A stretch of 64,000 bases of DNA from Candidatus Poribacteria bacterium (GCA_009841255.1 VXMD01000026.1:153787-217786); one strand, 5' to 3'; numbered from the stretch's first letter, positions 34,093 to 42,796 are shown. Made by a program: numbers and translations. Notes: generated from the letters alone by a model not told the origin.

Positions 34093-34884
34093 TCAGCGTG
34101 CTTTGAGGGTGCCCCACGTCACGGCGAGTTTGCCGTTGGGCTCAACCGCGAGTCCTGTGTCAGACTTGAAGTTCTGATCGACTTCGGCTTCGTCAAGGAC
34201 TCGATCGTAGACGCTGAATTCGTCGATGATGCCGGTAAACACGCCGAATTCACCATCCGCTCTGCCATCTAAGCCGATAAACATGTGAATACTTGCCCAT
34301 TCATCTTCAGGGAATTGAGCGAGATTCAGCACGCCCTCGGTCGTTGCTTCGCCATCAACAAAAAATTGAACCTTACTATCTTCCGGTGTCCCTGCGACAG
34401 CGATGTGATGCCATTTGTTATCGTCAATGGTATTTCCTAAGTCTTCGACGTTGCCGACCCAGCCGGTATCAAGGTTAAGCACACTATTACGAAGCCATAA
34501 GGTTTTAGGACCCTTATCATCAGTGCCGGGACCGCCCGTTTTGGCGAAGATTACGCCGGGACCGGAATTATCGGTTTTTACCCATGCCGACCAAGTGAAA
34601 TCTGCGTTGAAATCGAATGCTTCTGGATCGTCAATTTCGACAAAATTTGTCTCGTCCCCGTCGAATTCCAGGGCATCGCCGATTTTACCAGCGACCTTTT
34701 TAGGACTGCCGTTGAGGGTTCCATTGTAATTGCCGGTTCCGTCCTTAACGGTCTTTCCGTCAACGTTGTTGGCATCAAAACTCCAATAGCTGACCAGTCC
34801 ATCTTCCACGATTTGGGCAGGGAGGTTGGTTGTAATGAAACTAATCGCGAGGATTAGTAGCACGAAATTAGCCTTTCGTAGCAT
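34093..34884 (-). CDS. Secreted LamG-domain protein with the TWG tail (1)
   Basis: A 263-residue exported protein. After the signal peptide (about 1-23, ...NLPAQ) comes one LamG/concanavalin-like jelly-roll (about 28-235): LVSYWSFDANNVDG, ALEFDGDETNFVEI, FTWSAWVKTD, WHHIAVAGTPEDSKVQFFVDG, GIIDEFSVYDRVLDEAEV. LamG modules bind glycans or proteins. It ends in LAVEPNGKLAVTWGTLKAR. No lipobox or membrane anchor, so the protein is released or retained by an unknown route. It neighbours the other tail-bearing proteins. Confidence 0.85.
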   Translation of the reverse strand: MLRKANFVLLILAISFITTNLPAQIVEDGLVSYWSFDANNVDGKTVKDGTGNYNGTLNGSPKKVAGKIGDALEFDGDETNFVEIDDPEAFDFNADFTWSAWVKTDNSGPGVIFAKTGGPGTDDKGPKTLWLRNSVLNLDTGWVGNVEDLGNTIDDNKWHHIAVAGTPEDSKVQFFVDGEATTEGVLNLAQFPEDEWASIHMFIGLDGRADGEFGVFTGIIDEFSVYDRVLDEAEVDQNFKSDTGLAVEPNGKLAVTWGTLKAR

Positions 34885-35293
34885 AAGTGAATCTCCTTTG
34901 ATTGATTTGTATATGGGAAACGTGCAAGCGAAGCCTTACATCGGCGTGTCTTCTATCCTCTGAAAATTTTCCTGAGAATCAGAAACGCACCGCCAACGAC
35001 AATGATGAACAAGGCAACGGAAAATAGGAAAGCGAAAATTGCTTGCAAAATTTGGAAAAGAATCAGAATACATGCAACAAAAATGACGATCCCGAAAACG
35101 ACGAGTAAAATTGTTCCCATACGTTAGTGTGTATGTGGATATTGATCCACGTTGTGAGCAGCTGTTAGCGTTAATGATTTTCGGTTGTCAGTTATCAGTG
35201 AAAGAGGACTCTGGGTAAACAGAACCCGCTTGTTCCTGATAACTGAAGACTGAAAGCCTGCGAAGCAGGCGAACTGATAATGCGTAAACTCTA
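34885..35293. other. Region between two secreted-protein genes
   Basis: Contains the small membrane-protein frame (34953-35120). The rest, 35121-35293, is non-coding with an inverted pair TCAGTTATCAGT and CTGATAACTGA (about 35190-35255), a form of dispersed repeat. Confidence 0.5.
34953..35120 (-). CDS. Small membrane protein (55 aa)
   Basis: A 55-residue open frame from ATG 35120 to TAG 34953. The translation starts MGTILLVVFGIVIFVACILI and ends LILRKIFRG; it is almost wholly hydrophobic with two membrane-spanning stretches (about 3-27 and 29-49) and a basic C-terminus, so it would be an inner-membrane protein with positive end inside. No ribosome site is obvious. Similar small YtxH-less, phage-shock-like or DUF-type membrane peptides are common, but I cannot name a family. 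It lies between two TWG-tail protein genes. The amino-acid pattern is more protein-like than expected by chance. Confidence 0.5.
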   Translation of the reverse strand: MGTILLVVFGIVIFVACILILFQILQAIFAFLFSVALFIIVVGGAFLILRKIFRG

Positions 35294-36067
35294 TTAATAG
35301 CGTTCTTTGAGCGCGCCCCAAACGGTTGGCAGTTTGCCGGTTGCTTGAACAGCGAGGATTTCATCGGGTGTGCACTCGTCAGCCGTCTCGCAAATAGCCC
35401 AATTGTCAAATGAGACAATGGTCAGCGCAGGTGCACCTCTGCTTGAACCGCCGTTGAGTCCAACTTGTCCGCTCTCAGGTCTGGGACCCCCGAAGTCGAG
35501 TTTACTTTCAAGAAGCCAGTCTTTGGGTTCATCTTTGCCATCTTCCCAGATTTTACCGGTGAAATTCTTGTCAGATATTTCTGCCTTCATCCAGTACCAA
35601 GTGCCGATTTTCACCTCTCCGAAAGGAGGTTCGGTATCGTTCCCTTTCCAGGCGCGATGGTCATTGAGGAACTCCATGTTGTTGAGGAAATGGTGAATCA
35701 GGAAGGCGTAACCGGAGGCGTCTCCCGGATCGAGACGAAATCCCATTCCACACCGGGCAAGATCGTGATCTCCCCAGTCATCAACGCGAACCATCACTAA
35801 GCCGGTATGGGGCTCTGGAAAACCGCCGTCTAAGACGAGGTAGGTGTGGTCGCCGGGGGCTTCATGGGTTTGGCTGATAACGCCGCCTTTTTCTACCCAA
35901 TCGCCTTCATGGTTCTTGAATTCATAGTTTCCATCGATTTTTCCATCTTCAAAATCGTCAAGGTATAAAACTTCGCCAAAACTGGTGGAAGCCCAGGCAA
36001 AAATAGCGGCACATACCAGCGTGAAGAGGAGAAATTTGTGGGTTGATAAACTTTTAACAATACTCAT
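35294..36067 (-). CDS. Secreted jelly-roll protein with the TWG tail (2)
   Basis: A 257-residue exported protein with a signal peptide (about 1-31, ...STSFG) and a beta-sandwich like those in LamG or DUF1080-type proteins: YLDDFEDGKIDGNYEFKN, GMGFRLDPGDASGYAFLIHH, TWYWMKAEISDKNFTGKIW and a final strand with ALTIVSFDNW. A Cys pair (ICETADEC) comes before the end. It finishes LAVQATGKLPTVWGALKERY, the shared tail. Probable extracellular glycan-binding role; catalytic residues cannot be assigned. Confidence 0.78.
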   Translation of the reverse strand: MSIVKSLSTHKFLLFTLVCAAIFAWASTSFGEVLYLDDFEDGKIDGNYEFKNHEGDWVEKGGVISQTHEAPGDHTYLVLDGGFPEPHTGLVMVRVDDWGDHDLARCGMGFRLDPGDASGYAFLIHHFLNNMEFLNDHRAWKGNDTEPPFGEVKIGTWYWMKAEISDKNFTGKIWEDGKDEPKDWLLESKLDFGGPRPESGQVGLNGGSSRGAPALTIVSFDNWAICETADECTPDEILAVQATGKLPTVWGALKERY

Positions 36068-36301
36068 TAGAACAAGCCTCCTTCAAAGCAATTCTTTGTT
36101 GATTTTACTTTACACAAGTTTCTACTTACAATATTTTAGACAGGCATACACCACTTTTGGTTGAAAATACAAGGGATTTTCTCTAATTCTGGTGTTTTGC
36201 GGTATCCTATCCCTACAATTCTTGTTTATTTTCTCTGAGGTGGCAACTTAAGTTAACTTAATATTGAGGAAAGGGATCTCATCCACGCGGATTTACTGCC
36301 T

Positions 36302-37090
36302 TTATGGGGTTGAACGGCGGTTGCCACCATCCATATAAAGCGCGCTCCCAAATATATAGGAGCAGGCTTCAGAGGCTAAGAACGTTACGACGTTCGCGAT
36401 CTCTTCGGGTTCCGCGATACGTCTTGCAGGTAGTTCCTGCCCGAGTTCCTGTAACAGCACTTCGACATCGCGTCCTTCACGTGCTGCTCTCGCACCCTGC
36501 TGCGTGCGTGCTCGATCGGTGTTCGTCAATCCCGGACAGACAGTATTTACCAAAATTCCGTCACCCGCAACAGCATCGGAAAGTGCGCGTGTGATGTTCA
36601 GAATAGTGATGTTGGCAGCACCTGTCGGTATGTTGCCACGGGTCGGACTTGTACCGGCTGAACCTGCGATGTTGACGATGCGTCCCCAACCGTTTTCCTT
36701 CATATACGGAATAACCAGTTGTGACATCCGAAGATAACTATACGTTTTCAATGAGAGTGCTTCGTCAATCAGTTTCGGCGATAGATCCAAGATATCGGCA
36801 TTCCGAGCGGCACCGACATTGTTGACAAGAATATCAACACCCCCAAAGCGATTAATTGTTTCTTGCACGACTCTCTCACAATTCGCTGGTATGTTTAGAT
36901 CGCCTACAACAGCATGTCCTTCGGATCCAGCCTGCTCAAGTTCCAGGAGGACGTGATTGAGTACGTCTTGTGTTCGGGCGGCAATGCAAACATGAACACC
37001 TTCTCGTGCGAGCGCAAGTGCGCACTGCCTACCGATCCCTCGACTACCCCCGGTAACGATTGCGCGTTTTCCGCGCAGTCCTAAATCCAT
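36302..37090 (-). CDS. SDR family oxidoreductase
   Basis: A 262-residue classical short-chain dehydrogenase: TGGSRGIG near residue 13, AARTQD (Arg after the second strand, favouring NADP), NNVGAARN, Ser in IAGSAGTS, then the catalytic Tyr position, which is not the usual YxxxK: the segment reads NIPTGAANITILN. That apparent loss of the Tyr-Lys pair resembles some atypical 3-oxoacyl-ACP-reductase-like SDRs, so activity is uncertain. Ends SALYMDGGNRRSTP. It sits between tail-bearing secreted-protein genes with no clear operon partner. Confidence 0.85.
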   Translation of the reverse strand: MDLGLRGKRAIVTGGSRGIGRQCALALAREGVHVCIAARTQDVLNHVLLELEQAGSEGHAVVGDLNIPANCERVVQETINRFGGVDILVNNVGAARNADILDLSPKLIDEALSLKTYSYLRMSQLVIPYMKENGWGRIVNIAGSAGTSPTRGNIPTGAANITILNITRALSDAVAGDGILVNTVCPGLTNTDRARTQQGARAAREGRDVEVLLQELGQELPARRIAEPEEIANVVTFLASEACSYIFGSALYMDGGNRRSTP

Positions 37091-37176
37091 GTATTGACCA
37101 TCCGCTACAATTTATTTTCTTTATTATAATGAGGAGATGCCCGCCTCAATTTGACGGACATCATTTCGATACATAC

Positions 37177-38019
37177 CTATTGTGAGGATTTGAGTGAACC
37201 CCAAGTGGTCGCTATTTTTCCAGCGGCCTCAACGGCTAACGCGCCTTCAATACCTTCACCGAGTTTCGCTACATCATCGTCAGAGAGCACTGTATCGAAG
37301 ATAACAACTTCGTCGATGATACCGTTCCACTGACAGCGTTTACCACAGCCCGGGTCCGCACCGATGTAGACTTCTTCGGGAGATGCCCACGGCGGTCCCT
37401 TGGCATCTTCGGAGTTCTGTAGTTTGCCGTTGACGTAGACATGGAGTTGGGATCCATCCCATGTACCGACGAGGTGTATCCACTCTTTAGACGAGAGTTC
37501 ATCACCGAGGACCTCAAGTTTCCCACCGCCATTGGCGGCACGGATATGAAACGCTGCCTGCGTGCTATTTTGCCCGTTTTCATGTGCCCCTGTTCCGAGT
37601 AAATACTGGGACCAGGTTGAACATCCAAGCCCTTTCCATATCACACATTTCCCGGTGGGATCCTCTGCGGCGTAGACCCAAGAATGGATTGAGAACCCTT
37701 TGGACTCCGTGAAATCCAAGGCGGCTAACGTTTTATCTTCACCCTTCGTGCCGAGTTTGACCCACGTGTCTGCGCCGTTAAATTCTAACCCGCCACCGAA
37801 TTTGCCTTTCGCCCACTTCAGGTCACCGACAAATTCACCATCGGTGTCGTTACCGGAAAGATCTTTTACAACTTTACCTTTACCTTCTTCAAAGGTCCAC
37901 ATCCCTGCAATGTCTCCTTCATCAAACGCCGCGTCGCTTACGGTTATCACAGCGAAGCTGAGAGCGATGACTACAATCGCAGTGAGTGTATAATTCAAAT
38001 AGCGTTTTGCCAAAAGCAT
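37177..38019 (-). CDS. Secreted LamG-domain protein with the TWG tail (3)
   Basis: A 280-residue exported protein. The signal peptide (about 1-30, ...TVSDA) precedes a LamG jelly-roll: IAGMWTFEEGKGKVVKDLSGN, GLEFNGADTWVKLG, GFSIHSWVYAAED, WIHLVGTWDGSQLHVYVNGK, GIIDEVVIFDTVLSDDDV. Two Cys pairs occur (GLGCSTW, PGCGKRCQW). It ends LAVEAAGKIATTWGSLKSSQ. Start 38019 follows AGAGGAAC; the longer frame would overlap the upstream LamG gene. It is probably co-transcribed with that gene (44-bp gap). Confidence 0.85.
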   Translation of the reverse strand: MLLAKRYLNYTLTAIVVIALSFAVITVSDAAFDEGDIAGMWTFEEGKGKVVKDLSGNDTDGEFVGDLKWAKGKFGGGLEFNGADTWVKLGTKGEDKTLAALDFTESKGFSIHSWVYAAEDPTGKCVIWKGLGCSTWSQYLLGTGAHENGQNSTQAAFHIRAANGGGKLEVLGDELSSKEWIHLVGTWDGSQLHVYVNGKLQNSEDAKGPPWASPEEVYIGADPGCGKRCQWNGIIDEVVIFDTVLSDDDVAKLGEGIEGALAVEAAGKIATTWGSLKSSQ

Positions 38020-38063
38020 ATTTATGTTCCTCTTGAGAATGCGATTCGACGATCGCTTCTCCG

Positions 38064-38822
38064 TTACTTCTTGAGACTGCCCCACGTGACAGCCAACTTC
38101 TCTTTCGCATCTACGGCGAGGGTTGTTTCGTAACCGTCCTCCATAACTGCTTGTACGTCACCTTCATCAAGAAAAGCGCTGAAGATGATGAACTCGTCTA
38201 ACAATCCTTCCCATTGTCTGCTTTGGTTCCAGTCGCCAATTCGGGCTGGATCGAGCACACCCGGGTTTCCACCCCAATCGTTTTCAATATCGAGTTTACC
38301 GTTGACGTAAAAACGGATCTTCTTTTCTTTCGCGCTGTAGGCAGTCGCGATGTGGACCCATTTATCCATCTGATCGCCTGCCAACATATAGTTCGCAAAG
38401 GTGTCGTTCCCGCCAGGGTTACTGTGAATGGAGAACTCAACTTTATTATTCGGGTGCATCTGGTAATGGATGTCCCCGGCTTTCCAACCGTTGACGTTGA
38501 AGAAAACGCGCCATGCGCCCTCTCGTCCAGTGGACTTGACCCAGTGTGTGAAGGTAATTTCTTCAAATTCGCCGATCCGCTTCGGGATTTCTACCCAGTC
38601 GCCTGCGCCGTCGAGTTCAATCGCGTCGCCGAATTTCCCGGCGACGAATTTGCTGCCTTTGACTTCACCATCAAACCCGTTTCCGGACATATCTTCGGCA
38701 TCGCCTTCAAACAGCCATGCTGCCGCGATCATATCTTCGGTGATTTCTGCGGAACTGAGCATACTGCTACCCAATATGAGCAGGGCGCTGAGCGTAACTG
38801 TGATAATTCTTGAATTTAACAA
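38064..38822 (-). CDS. Secreted LamG-domain protein with the TWG tail (4)
   Basis: A 252-residue exported protein: signal peptide (about 1-26), then LamG sequence MIAAAWLFEGDAEDMSGNGFDG, AIELDGAGDWVEIPK, ITFTHWVKSTGREGAWRVF, WVHIATAYSAKEKKIRFYVNG, GLLDEFIIFSAFLDEGDV. It ends LAVDAKEKLAVTWGSLKK. It is first in a two-gene unit with the next LamG gene and has a good promoter. A recent duplication with that neighbour is possible, though the two domains differ considerably. Confidence 0.85.
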   Translation of the reverse strand: MLNSRIITVTLSALLILGSSMLSSAEITEDMIAAAWLFEGDAEDMSGNGFDGEVKGSKFVAGKFGDAIELDGAGDWVEIPKRIGEFEEITFTHWVKSTGREGAWRVFFNVNGWKAGDIHYQMHPNNKVEFSIHSNPGGNDTFANYMLAGDQMDKWVHIATAYSAKEKKIRFYVNGKLDIENDWGGNPGVLDPARIGDWNQSRQWEGLLDEFIIFSAFLDEGDVQAVMEDGYETTLAVDAKEKLAVTWGSLKK

Positions 38823-38910
38823 AACAACCTCCTATGTGTTGATGAAAGAGCCCATAAACCTTAGACATTCCCGATTCTTCTAAGGCATCTCTTACTGTGT
38901 GTATACTTTA

Positions 38911-38939
38911 ATTATAGCATAAAAAATGTGGAGATACAA
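38911..38939 (-). promoter_or_regulatory. Promoter for the paired LamG genes
   Basis: Minus strand: TTGTAT (38939-38934), 17 bp, TATAAT (38916-38911), giving a leader of about 80 nt to the LamG gene at 38822. Confidence 0.6.
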
Positions 38940-38974
38940 CCTCATTTTTAAGACTGGAAATCGTGGCGGGAGGA

Positions 38975-39826
38975 TTAAACAAATCTGTCCTTATGTGGAC
39001 TGGCTTCCCATTGGGCACACCACGTCTGCCATGACGTAGGGCATTGCTTGCTTTCACGCTCGCGAGCTGGACAAGCAATCGCTTCGTGCCAGAGTCCGTT
39101 TAGCGGGGTGCCGGTGCGACTGAACCGAAAATCTGTCGACCAGCGGATGCTGTCACTCTGATTGACTAAGGATCGATGGAAGACCAGATTGTTAAAGACG
39201 AGTAGGTCACCTTTCTTCATCTCTAAGGTATCGATGTCGGTATCGGATGAGGTGGGCGGAAGGACCGGAACAGCAAATGCCTCACCCGGCACGCGGTGAT
39301 AGGTTTGTAAGCCTGACGTGTGGCTTCCGGGTAGGAATTGTAGGGGACCCTGCTCCAATTTGATATCGACGAGCGGGAGCCAAACGGTCAGGTGCGTATC
39401 GTTTTCGGTGTCCGGCATATACGCGCTGTCTTGATGCCAAGGGAGCGTCGTGAGTTTTTCGTTGGGGAGTTTCGGACGCACCCAAAAATCGCCATTGAAT
39501 TGAATATCACTTCCGATAAGGGATTCCAAGATGTCTAACACCTTCGGATGAGTTATCAGATGAAAGAGTGCCTCGCTGAAGACAAGCGTATGCCAACCAA
39601 AGACCTCATTTTCTCTGCCGCACGCCTTTAAAACAGCATGCCAACGGCGTTCAAAAGGCATCTCTTTGTAGGTATCCGAGATAATTCCGTCTTTATAGAG
39701 TTCGGTAGCACGTGTATCGACGACTTCGGAGATAACAGCGATTAAGGGGGCAAGGTCTGATTCGGATAGTGCTGATTGGACAACAAGGTAGCCGTGTTCG
39801 GCAAATTTTTCAGAATTCGTTTCCAT
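38975..39826 (-). CDS. Phytanoyl-CoA dioxygenase family protein (2)
   Basis: A 283-residue Fe(II)/2-oxoglutarate oxygenase. N-terminal FAEHGYLVVQSALSES, the H-x-D pair in LPWHQDSAYMPD, distal His in LVFHRSLVNQSD and the 2-oxoglutarate Arg in SIRWSTDFRFSR are all present. It is recognisably related to the enzyme at 11807-12664. Start 39826 is preferred because the longer frame (39859) overlaps the upstream LamG stop. With only 5 bp between the genes, it is probably co-transcribed with that LamG gene. Substrate unknown. Confidence 0.88.
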   Translation of the reverse strand: METNSEKFAEHGYLVVQSALSESDLAPLIAVISEVVDTRATELYKDGIISDTYKEMPFERRWHAVLKACGRENEVFGWHTLVFSEALFHLITHPKVLDILESLIGSDIQFNGDFWVRPKLPNEKLTTLPWHQDSAYMPDTENDTHLTVWLPLVDIKLEQGPLQFLPGSHTSGLQTYHRVPGEAFAVPVLPPTSSDTDIDTLEMKKGDLLVFNNLVFHRSLVNQSDSIRWSTDFRFSRTGTPLNGLWHEAIACPARERESKQCPTSWQTWCAQWEASPHKDRFV

Positions 39827-39831
39827 CGTTT

Positions 39832-40560
39832 TTAGCGTACTGTTTTTATGCCTCCCCAAGTCGTTGTGAGTTTTCGTCCCGGTTTCACAGGAAGTGGGTC
39901 CATGGCGTCCTCAACGGAGATCGCCTCGTTCCAGAATGCCACTTCGTCAACGGCACCCCCGAAATGGTTTTGACCGTTACGGCTGCCAATCGTGAAAGGC
40001 AATCCTTCGGTGATGTGGACGGCATCGGCACCAGGCATCTCGCCTTCCAGTTTTCCATCAACGTAAGCCTTTACGGACTTGCCATCATAAGAGCCGAAGA
40101 TATGGTACCATTTTCCAATTTCCATTTTAACATTGCCGACGCAACAGACGAGATTATTTCCGGGACCGGTGGAAACTTCAAAGGAGAGTGTCCCGTCAGG
40201 TTCGATGAAGAAGCCGTAACTCCAGTTGAGGTGAATCCCCTTCTCAGCAACGGCGACCCATGCACCGAGTTTTAGCGGCTGAATCCACGCCGACATAGAC
40301 AATGCTTCGAGTTCAGAGATTGCTGGTGCGTCGGGGATCTCTACATAATCAGTGCTGCCGTTGAATTCTAACGCCTCACCGAACTTTCCTGCGACTCCCT
40401 TCGGATTCCCATGGATTTTGCCGTCGTGGCCGTTTCCGGTTAGGTCATCCACGCCATCTGCTTTATCAAAAGACCAATAACCGACTAATTCGGCATTTGC
40501 TGCGAGATTGAGGATACCGAACAGGACAAAGGTTAGACACACAATTTTTGGAAGGAGCAT
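39832..40560 (-). CDS. Secreted LamG-domain protein with a variant TWG tail (5)
   Basis: A 242-residue exported protein. Signal peptide (about 1-23, ...LAANA), then LamG: LVGYWSFDKADGVDDLTGNGHDG, ALEFNGSTDYVEIPD, LSMSAWIQPLKLG, WYHIFGSYDGKSVKAYVDG, GAVDEVAFWNEAISVEDAM. It ends PVKPGRKLTTTWGGIKTVR, the most diverged of the six tails but with the TWG-x-[LI]-K core intact. GGAGGCATCACC lies before the ATG. It is followed after 5 bp by the PhyH-type dioxygenase. Confidence 0.85.
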   Translation of the reverse strand: MLLPKIVCLTFVLFGILNLAANAELVGYWSFDKADGVDDLTGNGHDGKIHGNPKGVAGKFGEALEFNGSTDYVEIPDAPAISELEALSMSAWIQPLKLGAWVAVAEKGIHLNWSYGFFIEPDGTLSFEVSTGPGNNLVCCVGNVKMEIGKWYHIFGSYDGKSVKAYVDGKLEGEMPGADAVHITEGLPFTIGSRNGQNHFGGAVDEVAFWNEAISVEDAMDPLPVKPGRKLTTTWGGIKTVR

Positions 40561-40588
40561 GGTGATGCCTCCGTTTAAGCGAACATGT

Positions 40589-40609
40589 GGCGAGGCGCGA
40601 AGCCTCGCC
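40589..40609. repeat. Intergenic hairpin
   Basis: GGCGAGGC and GCCTCGCC around a 5-nt loop, between the LamG gene and the first Gfo/Idh/MocA paralogue. It could terminate the Gfo transcript. Confidence 0.45.
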
Positions 40610-40653
40610 TTAGCGTGAAAACGGGCATGCGGTGTTCAGAAGCACAAAGGACC

Positions 40654-41691
40654 CTATAGTTTGGCTCTCAGTTTATCCATGAGTCCATCCGGTGGATCGA
40701 AGGGGAGATCAATCACTTCGTTCGTGATGCCGCTATAGTAAATTCCCAAAAGTAGATTGAACTCTGCGAGCGACTGTTCAAGATGGGTGGGATGAACTTT
40801 ACTCTCATCATCCAGCCAATCGAAGACTGCCTCGGTGAGATTGCCCTGTGCGGCGACATCCTGTTCTCCATAGTTAAGGGGACCGCCTTCATAGCCGTTT
40901 TCTGGTGTTGAACGTTCCCAACTACTAAACCGCCAATGCACGAAACCCTTCTCTCCAATGACAAAGACGCGTTTGTGGAAGAAGACGACGGGATCGTTGG
41001 ATGCAGTCGGTGCAATGGCTGTCCCGAACGCAACAGAGACATGAAGCCCGTTCTCGTACTGAACGCGTGCACTCGCATATTGCGGAGAGGGTTGTGCGGA
41101 GTCGAGGTGTTCGGCACCCGAGATTTGTCCGAGGACTCGCACGGGGCGCGAATTATCAATGTAGGAGGACACAAGCTGCAACACATGGGGGCCCTGATCG
41201 ACGGGTGTGCTACGTGCGCTGGCATCAATGAATTTGATGTCTCCGATTCGACCTTCTGCGACATCCTGCTTCAATTCCAGATTTTGTGGATGGAAATTGA
41301 GTTGCGTGTTGACGACGAATTTCGTTTTCGTTTCCTTAGAAAGTCCTGAAATTTGCTTCCAATCCTCGCTTTCAACAGCAATCGGTTTTTCGACGATAGC
41401 GGCCGGCACCCCCGCATCTGAGGCTTGTTTCATCAATGGGTAGCGGATGCGCTCGTTGCTACCCCGCAGCACGGGTGCTGTGACGATGTGGAGGACATCG
41501 GGTTTCTCTTTTTCGAGCATCTCATCCAAGTCAGCGTAGCGTGAAGAGATGTCGAAGTCGTCTCCGAATGTGTTGAGTAATTCTGTGTTCATATCACAGA
41601 TTGCGGCGAGTTTACCATTTTTAACGAAGCGATAGGCATCTGCGTGTGCGCGTGCGCGCCCCCCGCAGCCTAACATCGCGGTTTTATACAT
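40654..41691 (-). CDS. Gfo/Idh/MocA oxidoreductase, tandem paralogue 1
   Basis: A 345-residue NAD(P)-dependent sugar oxidoreductase. It begins MYKTAMLGCGGRARAHADAY (Rossmann GxGGR), has the VEKPIAVE motif near residue 97, and a conserved middle part (FIDASARSTPVDQGPHVLQL) and C-terminus (LPFDPPDGLMDKL). It is one of four clearly homologous copies between 40.6 and 46.1 kb; the central region around residues 205-245 varies most, so the copies may differ in substrate. AAGGAG precedes the ATG. It is separated from the other three by the Rpn-type gene. Confidence 0.9.
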   Translation of the reverse strand: MYKTAMLGCGGRARAHADAYRFVKNGKLAAICDMNTELLNTFGDDFDISSRYADLDEMLEKEKPDVLHIVTAPVLRGSNERIRYPLMKQASDAGVPAAIVEKPIAVESEDWKQISGLSKETKTKFVVNTQLNFHPQNLELKQDVAEGRIGDIKFIDASARSTPVDQGPHVLQLVSSYIDNSRPVRVLGQISGAEHLDSAQPSPQYASARVQYENGLHVSVAFGTAIAPTASNDPVVFFHKRVFVIGEKGFVHWRFSSWERSTPENGYEGGPLNYGEQDVAAQGNLTEAVFDWLDDESKVHPTHLEQSLAEFNLLLGIYYSGITNEVIDLPFDPPDGLMDKLRAKL

Positions 41692-41793
41692 AGAAAAGGC
41701 TCCTTATTAATATCCTGATTTCAACCAAAATAGATCAAGGTTGTGTTAATAGTCGTGAGGCGTTAAAATAAGTGGCAGGGAGGAAGGCACAGT

Positions 41794-42687
41794 TCAGTTG
41801 TCATTTTCGCCTAATGCCTGCTTGAAGTCCTCCGCGGTTTCCGCCTGCATTGCGGCGCGAAACAGCTGCTCAAGGTGTTGTAGGTCATCAATCGCTTCAA
41901 GCGTCGGCTTGAAAGTTTGTGCTATCTCAGGCTGTAATCGAAGTGTAAGAGCCTCAAGGATATGCTTGCGAGTGGTTTCTTGAACACCTTGTTGGATTCC
42001 TTGTTCGTGTGCTTCTGGCGCTAAGTATTCGGCGATAGAAGATTGTTGCATGGTTTCCTCCGAAATGATCTCCAAAATCGTTTGCGCATCGTAAACTAAA
42101 TTTCCCAAGACCGCGAGACTTCCAAGATACTCCGGCTTATTCGGGACATCAATGTCATCCGCTGTTTGAATACATCGTCGAAGCCACTGCTCCGCATCCA
42201 TACCCGCTGGTCGTTTCATAAGTGGAGTAAACGGTATCAAACCCACGGGCTTCAAATCAAGAATTTCTTGACCCTCCATCTCGATCAACCGAAAAACCTG
42301 ATATTCAATAGAAATGTTATGTCGTTCCAGATTTTGCACAAATTTCCCCGGATCGTTATTACCGGCATCAGGACGCAAGTAGATGACATTCGAATAGACG
42401 GGCAACCGATAGACTTCAATTGCTCTGATAACGTAACCTGCCATTCGGAGCGGCATTTCAGGATCGTAACTGTCGGTAGTTTGAAACTCGAAATGCACAA
42501 GGACTTCTTGATCATCACGCAATGCTTTAATGAGAATATCTGCTTGGTGCATCTCAACGGTAGGTTGCTCCGGTGTAATAAGTTCCAGCGCAGTGATATT
42601 TGTCAATTCGAATTTGAAGCAAAGGTTTACGAAATCCTGAGGGTTTGTTTCGACCTGTTTCTTAGAGGCAGTATCAAAACTTGCCAT
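41794..42687 (-). CDS. Rpn-type PD-(D/E)XK nuclease/putative transposase protein
   Basis: A 297-residue protein related to recombination-promoting nucleases (Rpn). The PD-(D/E)XK core is seen as an Asp in MHQADILIKAL and Glu in LVHFEFQTTDSYDPEMPLRM (E-x-Q variant), followed by a helical part and the GIQQGVQE-type segment common in this family (about residue 235). Rpn proteins promote recA-independent recombination in E. coli. It sits inside the array of four sugar oxidoreductase paralogues with its own near-consensus promoter, suggesting an insertion. No terminal repeats or target duplications could be recognised. Confidence 0.8.
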   Translation of the reverse strand: MASFDTASKKQVETNPQDFVNLCFKFELTNITALELITPEQPTVEMHQADILIKALRDDQEVLVHFEFQTTDSYDPEMPLRMAGYVIRAIEVYRLPVYSNVIYLRPDAGNNDPGKFVQNLERHNISIEYQVFRLIEMEGQEILDLKPVGLIPFTPLMKRPAGMDAEQWLRRCIQTADDIDVPNKPEYLGSLAVLGNLVYDAQTILEIISEETMQQSSIAEYLAPEAHEQGIQQGVQETTRKHILEALTLRLQPEIAQTFKPTLEAIDDLQHLEQLFRAAMQAETAEDFKQALGENDN

Positions 42688-42723
42688 CCGACCCCTTTCG
42701 CAGTTTTAGTGTGCCTTTTTAAA

Positions 42724-42753
42724 ATTATAGCACACGTTTGGAATACCTGTCAA
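42724..42753 (-). promoter_or_regulatory. Near-consensus promoter for the Rpn-type gene
   Basis: Minus strand: TTGACA (42753-42748), 18 bp, TATAAT (42729-42724), only about 30 bp before the coding start. Confidence 0.7.
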
Positions 42754-42761
42754 TTTTTGGA

Positions 42762-42796
42762 CATAGCGGCAGGTTGATCTCTCACCTACCGCTATG
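42762..42796. terminator. Strong hairpin after Gfo/Idh/MocA paralogue 2
   Basis: CATAGCGGCAGGT pairs with ACCTACCGCTATG (one mismatch) around a short loop. It lies directly between paralogue 2's stop and the Rpn promoter, so it probably insulates the two units. Confidence 0.55.
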
